Source: Taeniopygia guttata (Eukaryota; Chordata; Aves; Passeriformes; Estrildidae). From it: 64,000 bases of DNA. Location of the stretch: contig NC_133030.1 in NCBI RefSeq assembly GCF_048771995.1, positions 56,328,001 through 56,392,000 of the forward strand, in the 5' to 3' direction. Positions 37,101 through 64,000 of this stretch are shown piece after piece (within the stretch, counting starts at the first letter, position 1; each line of letters opens with the position of its first letter). The notes beneath the pieces are model-generated. The model ran no database searches and was not told the DNA's origin. It saw only the letters and a program-made list of their open reading frames with translations. The position numbers and the translations under genes were made by a program.

Positions 37101-39510
37101 CAAAGGGTATTTTCTCTGACAAAGATTGAAAAGGCCCCACAAACACTCAGGAGTATGAAAACACAGTGCTGGTGCACTGAGCACTTCAACACATGGGCAC
37201 AGTCCGAAGCAGCAGACAAAATTTCCCACTAGTTAAAGCAAGGACCATCCAATTCAAACAATCCAGGCAAGTTTTTGCCCTCAAACCTCTGAAGACTATC
37301 ATTATTTGTTTCTCAGGTGGAAAACTGTGAATGAATTAAAAAAGCAGCTAGGGCTCGAGGCAAGGATGAGAGCTGGAGAGCAGGTGGATGACACCTGCTG
37401 GAGGAGTGAAGGTGAATAAATAAAAATGAAGAAAAAGCTATTTATTGTACTGGGCAGGGGGAGTTGGGGGGGGGGGTAGAGGTCACAGTTTGTGCGAAGT
37501 TTTGGAACCTTTGCACAATTTATGCAAAAGTTTGGGATGCTATGAACCAGAGTCATATTCATCCACTTTAAAGGGAGAACAGCCTGTCATATCCTAGTGG
37601 GATTCTACTGAATGCTTTAGTTACACGAGAGAATATAAACTGGAATTTGCAGAATTACCTGGCTCCAGCCCATGTCTCAACCCCAAGCAGCACTCACAGG
37701 ACTCAGTCTGTTTCAGGCACTGCCCAGCTGACCTCAATTCCAGACTGCAGTCACAGGCACACAGAGAACTTACTTATGTGCTCTTGCCAAGAGGTTTTTT
37801 TCCTGTTTTTCTCAAAGTCCGAATTTACAATGAAGTTCCTGGGGTGTAACACAGATCCACTACCAGTGCTCAGAACCTGGGATGCACCATCTTTGCTGCA
37901 ACGTGCAACACCAGAGCAAGATGACATTTCTGAATGCCAGAAGGAAGAATAGGGAGGTTTTGGCTGTAGAAATTGTTAGAGAAGTTTTGAGGTTTAAAAT
38001 CAAAGAGCTAAAGAAACATGCAAGATTTAAGCAGTCTCAGCATATATGGTACAAAAAGAATCTGAGGTGAATGACACTCAGGTCACAGGTTTTTGCACTA
38101 GGATTTTCTGTGCTGAATCAAAATGTAAAGAACACATTTTATGTTTGCAGATATACAGCTGTAACAGCCATAACCACTCAATTATGGACAACAAGCAAGG
38201 TATTTAGATCACTGGCAAAATGTGTCCAGAAGATCCAGCATTCAGTGTGGCCCTCACAGCTCTCAGTTGCTAACCATACTAAGAGTCAGAGATTTCTGGC
38301 AGTTTTGAGTTCCATTTTATATAAGGGAATTAAAACAATCCATTAGCAACAATTGGCAGAAAAATAATGAGACATAATCAGCCTCAATAAAACAACCTGA
38401 TCCGTGCCTGCTCTTGCATTTGACAGAGCATTTTCCTGGGGCAGATAATGGCAACCTTTGCTCAGTAGTGTTGCCTATATTTGGATGCACAAAGTTGTGT
38501 TGGCTCAAAACTTGTCAAGACTTGCAGAAGAGTTTCCTTGGACTTGATCCCTGGGCTGGCTGGAGACGTAGATGAAGATTTGGAAGCAAAGGAAGGAGAG
38601 GAGTTAGATCAGACTTGCTGAATGGGACAGGCTGTCCAGCACCAGCCTCTACAGAGACACAGATCTCCTCTTCCCCTTCCCTCCTTGCACAAACACGCAG
38701 TAAATCGCACTGGGAATTACAGCTTATTCTTTGAACCAAAACACGGGCTGGATGTTTAATAGCTTACCACGGCTGCAACTCCTGTTGCTTATTCTGAAGC
38801 ACACTGCAGTTGTTCTTGGATGTTCAGATCTCGTTCTTTGTATTCATGTTTGAAAAAGGACATTCCAGCCTTCTCTAACCACCTCTCAGCTGTGATTAAC
38901 ATTGGTGCCTGGAGAGTGTTAGAGACCGTGCAGCACAGACTGGCCTGAGTGGTGGAACAGAAATACCTTTGCACATCAGGGCCTTTTGCTGGCACCAGGA
39001 GGGCAGCAAAACAAGGCCAGACCTCATTCACCTCAAGACAATTTATTCCTGGCACAGGTTGCTTTTCTCTGAACAAGCGTTTTCCAAAATTATCTTTGCA
39101 AAATGATCAGCACAGAGATGAAACAACTGAGGAGGAACAGAACGACCCGAATCCTTCAGTGATGTGCACATCAAACTTGAGAAACGGGAGCAGTTGTTGC
39201 ATCTCTACAAATTCAGAAGGCTCCTACCACAAGAAATAAGAACCTAACTCATTAAAGCAATTTTATTTATTTGGAGGGAAACTTTCATATCGTGAGTAAA
39301 AATTCTAGAGTTGAGTGTTGTTAAAAAAAAGTCAAGATGATGGGCTCTCTGTGCAAGCACAGCAGCATCTGATGGAGAGGGGAAGAGAGGGTTTTCATAA
39401 TATACTTCCTTTCAAATAAAAATATTGAATGCTACTTAATTGGAGTACATGTCATTATTTTTTATACAGTCAAGAGAATGAAAAAAACTAAAAAAAAGCG
39501 CAATTTAAAG
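34114..39510. other. Intergenic region between SIVA1 and the AKT1 3' end
   Basis: No gene could be supported. Frames on the minus strand near 34.2-34.7 kb and 36.7-37.2 kb are longer than average but have no recognisable domain. A G-rich run lies near 37465-37478. Confidence 0.55.
35801..35865 (-). mobile_element. CR1-type LINE 3' tail, minus strand
   Basis: ATCACAGAATCACAGAAT followed by TTGGAAGGGACCCACAAAGA and CATCGAGTCCAGC is the reverse complement of a CR1 3' end, including the terminal ATTCTGTGATTCTGTGAT-like repeat. Only about 65 bases remain. Confidence 0.8.
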
Positions 39511-39514
39511 AACG

Positions 39515-40772
39515 CAACCTACAATGGAATAACTTTATTTGCAGCAGAGACAGAGTAAGACTGCTTTTATGAAAATTACAAAGAAACATGATACAACAAA
39601 AATAGGGTGTGGGGAATTTCCCACTAAGATTAAAAATGAAAAACAAAAAAAGAGTTCACTTTCTGAACATCATTATTATTCGAACACATATGAAGTTTCA
39701 ACCTAGTTTTTTTTATACATGGGAAACACTGTTAAACTGAACCTTCAAGAGTGAGAAGGCACCATGAACTGTTGGTTGATACCTTTAATGCACACTCAAG
39801 AAAGAAGAAATGATCTGGCATGATGCAAAAACTCATTAAGTGTTTATATATATTCATATATCTTTTTGTAAAAAAAAAAAAAGGCGGCAACAAGTCATTA
39901 CTTCAGTGCCAAAGGTACTCGTGTCTGGCTGACTCGCTCATGAGGATGATTTCTCTCTTAGACCTGTGTGGTATTTCTGTACAGTGGTGGAAGTGGGTGA
40001 TTTTGTGTTGTTGCCTTTCATATTAGATTGGTAAATCAAGCATTTTCTAGGTTCTGAGAAGCCAATCCTATGAAGTATTCCTAGATTCTATGCAAACGGA
40101 ATAATTAAATGCACTGTCTAGAATGAAATAGTCATCTGTACGGCGTGGCAGTCCCACCGATTCAGTTTGATATGTAATGTCTTGTAGCAGATGTTATAAC
40201 AAAAATAACTTTTGCTTTTTGATTTACCTCACTGAGGCCATTAATGCTGTTCCTATAGTTGGTTTTCTGGAGTTGGATGACACTTCACTGCTGTCCAAAA
40301 TGAGTTTGAACCTTAACCCTCCAGAGTTTGTTCACTTTGTTGCTTATATTATTGCACTAGCTACTAAAGTCTTATATCTTCCTATATAAATCTAATTGAT
40401 CAGAGTGCAGATTCTGTATTTAGATAATGAACTGTATGAAATAAATAAAATAAGGGGATTTTCTGGTAAGAGTTGCTGATATGTTGAATACCTTAATTAT
40501 TTCTAAAGTAAACAGTTTTGGTGTATATTCTTAAAAACGTATGGTGATTCAGCATAAAAGCCTTGACATAATACTTAAAGAATGGATTTGTTCTCCTTCT
40601 CAAAAATGCATCAAAGAATTGTTTTAAATACAGAATCTGTGAGGCTTCCTACAAATTAATCTAAGTCGTAATACAAACACAGTTTGTAACTTGATAATAT
40701 AGAAAGTTCTCTAGTGTCCATTGAAGTAAGGTCCCCAAAATGCAGTCTGTTTTGTTTCTGAATGGCAAAACA
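39515..40772 (-). other. AKT1: AKT1 3' untranslated region
   Basis: Downstream of the AKT1 stop on the minus strand the sequence is AT-rich and non-coding. A canonical polyadenylation signal (AATAAA on the minus strand) lies at 39534-39539, giving a 3' UTR of about 1.25 kb. A 13-base A run at 39870-39882 would be poly(U) in the mRNA. A second possible signal lies near 39257, so the end is a best guess. Confidence 0.6.
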
Positions 40773-62265
<21,493 letters not shown>

Positions 62266-64000
62266 CTGTTAATGATAAAGATAAAGAAGAAATTAATTAC
62301 ATGATCTAACAAGAAGTGTATTATTCTCTGACCAGAATTTCTCATTCACATGAGAATGCATCGCATATGTCGCACATGTGGGTTTTTTAATCCTTTTGTT
62401 TAGTAGAATTCAGGAGCAGAAAAGATTCTTCTGCAAAAATGAATGCCAGTGCGCTTCCAAAGATAATCAATCAAACTACCTACAGAAAACTATAAGCTTT
62501 CAATTAACTGAACGCTCTGTTGCATGACTCAACACTGAACTGTACAAGTAACACTGAACATATGAATCCATAGCCATTCTGACCTTTTAGCCAGTGCAGA
62601 CATTCATTAGAAGGCACACGCTGCTCTCATTCCAGGGATTAAACCCACACCTTTTTTCTGATGTTCCCCACCTCTCTAGGACACCAGGTTTCTTGTGTTT
62701 CATAGAACAGTACCAAAAAACAGAAACAAAATGACTCCCTGTAAGGCCTCTATTTACTCGCTCAATGGGACTTTTGAAAGGGCTTTCCAGTGGTTCACGC
62801 ACTCTGAGCTGGACACATGGGAGAGATACCAACCAGATGTTCTCATGAGGTCAAAACAACACACAGCGCTTACTGTGTGTTGTTTAAACTTTATAAAATC
62901 AGACAACTTTGGCTAAAGGTTTACTACAACATCCAATCAACATAAAACACTGCTCATAGCATTAATGTGGACCATTCACCTTAGCAAACTTTAAACCCAT
63001 TGCATGATAAGTTACTCAAATATTCCAACAAGAGGGAATGAGGAAAAAAAGACAGAAGAGATCTAGAAAAGCACACATACAGCTACCAACTCCTGGGTTC
63101 CAGCTGTGTCCAGACAGAAACACCAAGAACAGGCAGGATCTAGACAAGGTGATAGCCTTGTCTTTGACCCTAAATACTCCTCTGACCTTCATGGGGTCTT
63201 TCCACCAGGTGGGACTTGAGGTCATTTGACCACTCAGGAGCTGGGTTAGGGGAGAATGGAGCAAAGCCTTTGGTGTGTCAGTGACTGGCAGCTCTGCCAG
63301 GCTGGGATACAGGGCTCTGGGAGATGTGGGGCACTTCACTGTCTCACCAGGGCACAGCCTGACCTGCTCCTTCCCTCACACACATGCACCCCAAAATTTC
63401 TTGAAATATCACATGTTTCCAGTCTCTGAGAACCACCCCATGCCTCAAGACAGGACCACAGTAATGGTACATTTCCTCTTGTGGTCTAATCTAGCAAACA
63501 TAGCAGAAAGAAGAGGAAAGTACACTAAAACTCATATAATGGGCAACTGCTATTCCAATAATCGAAACATATGTCTAGTTAGTATCCTCCTATACAATTC
63601 AGTGCTCCCCACTCCCGGAGTCTCTAGAACTGCAGGTGAGTTGCAATGCACATCAGGATCTGGGGGAAGAGTTCATGAACCATTCCTTCAGCCGCAGTGC
63701 CTGAAGATTCCAGCAGTTTGGTCTGTAATTTCCTGTGTGTACCTTGAGACAGCACTCTTTTTCTGTGAGGTTTTATACAATTTTATACAATTATTTTTGG
63801 TATTTGCTGGACCTGTAAGCTGGGTTCCAAAATAGCTCAGTGAGTTCAATTTAGGATTCTCTATGATTTACTGATAGTGCCATACATTGCACTCCTTGTC
63901 AAACTCTAAGGATCAATAGTTAGGCTGCTTTGCCTTTTGGGGTCCATTAACTTATAGGTCCAAGTATCAGCACCACCTGAACAAACATACATAACCCAAA
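62266..64000 (-). other. AKT1: AKT1 intron (partial) at the right window edge
   Basis: This is intron upstream of the first kinase exon. I looked for the preceding exon (linker before residue 146, ending ...KPKHR) on the minus strand and did not find it. A long plus-strand frame at 63275-63835 shows no known domain. Confidence 0.65.

Noticed and set aside
36704-37219. A 171-codon minus-strand frame
   Set aside because: No known motif is present, it overlaps another frame on the same strand, and no promoter or splice context is visible. It is treated as chance.
40177-40389. A 70-codon hydrophobic frame opposite the AKT1 3' end
   Set aside because: It lies antisense within the AKT1 3' UTR. 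Its hydrophobic look follows from T-rich codons and there is no further support.
63275-63835. A 186-codon plus-strand frame near the right edge
   Set aside because: It lies in an AKT1 intron, shows no recognisable domain and has mixed low-complexity wording. I see no splice or polyadenylation context.

Overview
The window looks like bird nuclear DNA. The genes are split by introns with GT-AG boundaries, the background is AT-rich, and every repeat I can recognise is a decayed CR1-type LINE fragment, with no mammalian SINEs or Alus. I cannot name the species.

Three protein-coding genes are present in the order ADSS1 (+), SIVA1 (+), AKT1 (-). As I recall it, this is the ADSS1-SIVA1-AKT1 block of human chromosome 14q32. 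It is distinct from the paralogous ADSS2...AKT3 block of human chromosome 1. ADSS1 (adenylosuccinate synthase 1, purine nucleotide cycle) enters from the left edge. Its last eleven coding exons lie at 848-11039; the exons with the start codon and the GDEGKG motif lie outside the window. SIVA1 (apoptosis regulator with a Cys-rich C-terminus) is complete in four exons, 22079-23794, and starts in a CpG island at about 21780-22500. AKT1 (protein kinase B alpha) lies on the minus strand with its 3' end at about 39.5 kb. Nine coding exons (62265 down to 40773) cover residues 146-480, that is the whole kinase domain and regulatory tail. The PH-domain exons and promoter are beyond the right edge.

Region by region: 1-11 kb is ADSS1 coding; 11-12 kb its probable 3' UTR; 12-21 kb intergenic with poly(A) tracts; 20.9-21.8 kb a CR1 3' end touching the SIVA1 CpG island; 22.0-24.0 kb SIVA1, with an opposite-strand CR1 piece in intron 2; 24-39.5 kb a long intergenic stretch with old CR1 fragments, a (TGC)8 repeat and one orphan exon-like segment; 39.5-64 kb AKT1. 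SIVA1 and AKT1 converge tail to tail. The three genes do not form one pathway: they are a conserved neighbourhood of a metabolic enzyme, an apoptosis modulator and a survival kinase.

I found no undescribed system. The items most worth a second look are a single very GC-rich ADSS1 exon among AT-rich ones, inverted CR1 pieces flanking the first two SIVA1 exons, a CpG-rich patch inside an AKT1 intron, and the orphan exon-like segment at 34.05 kb.
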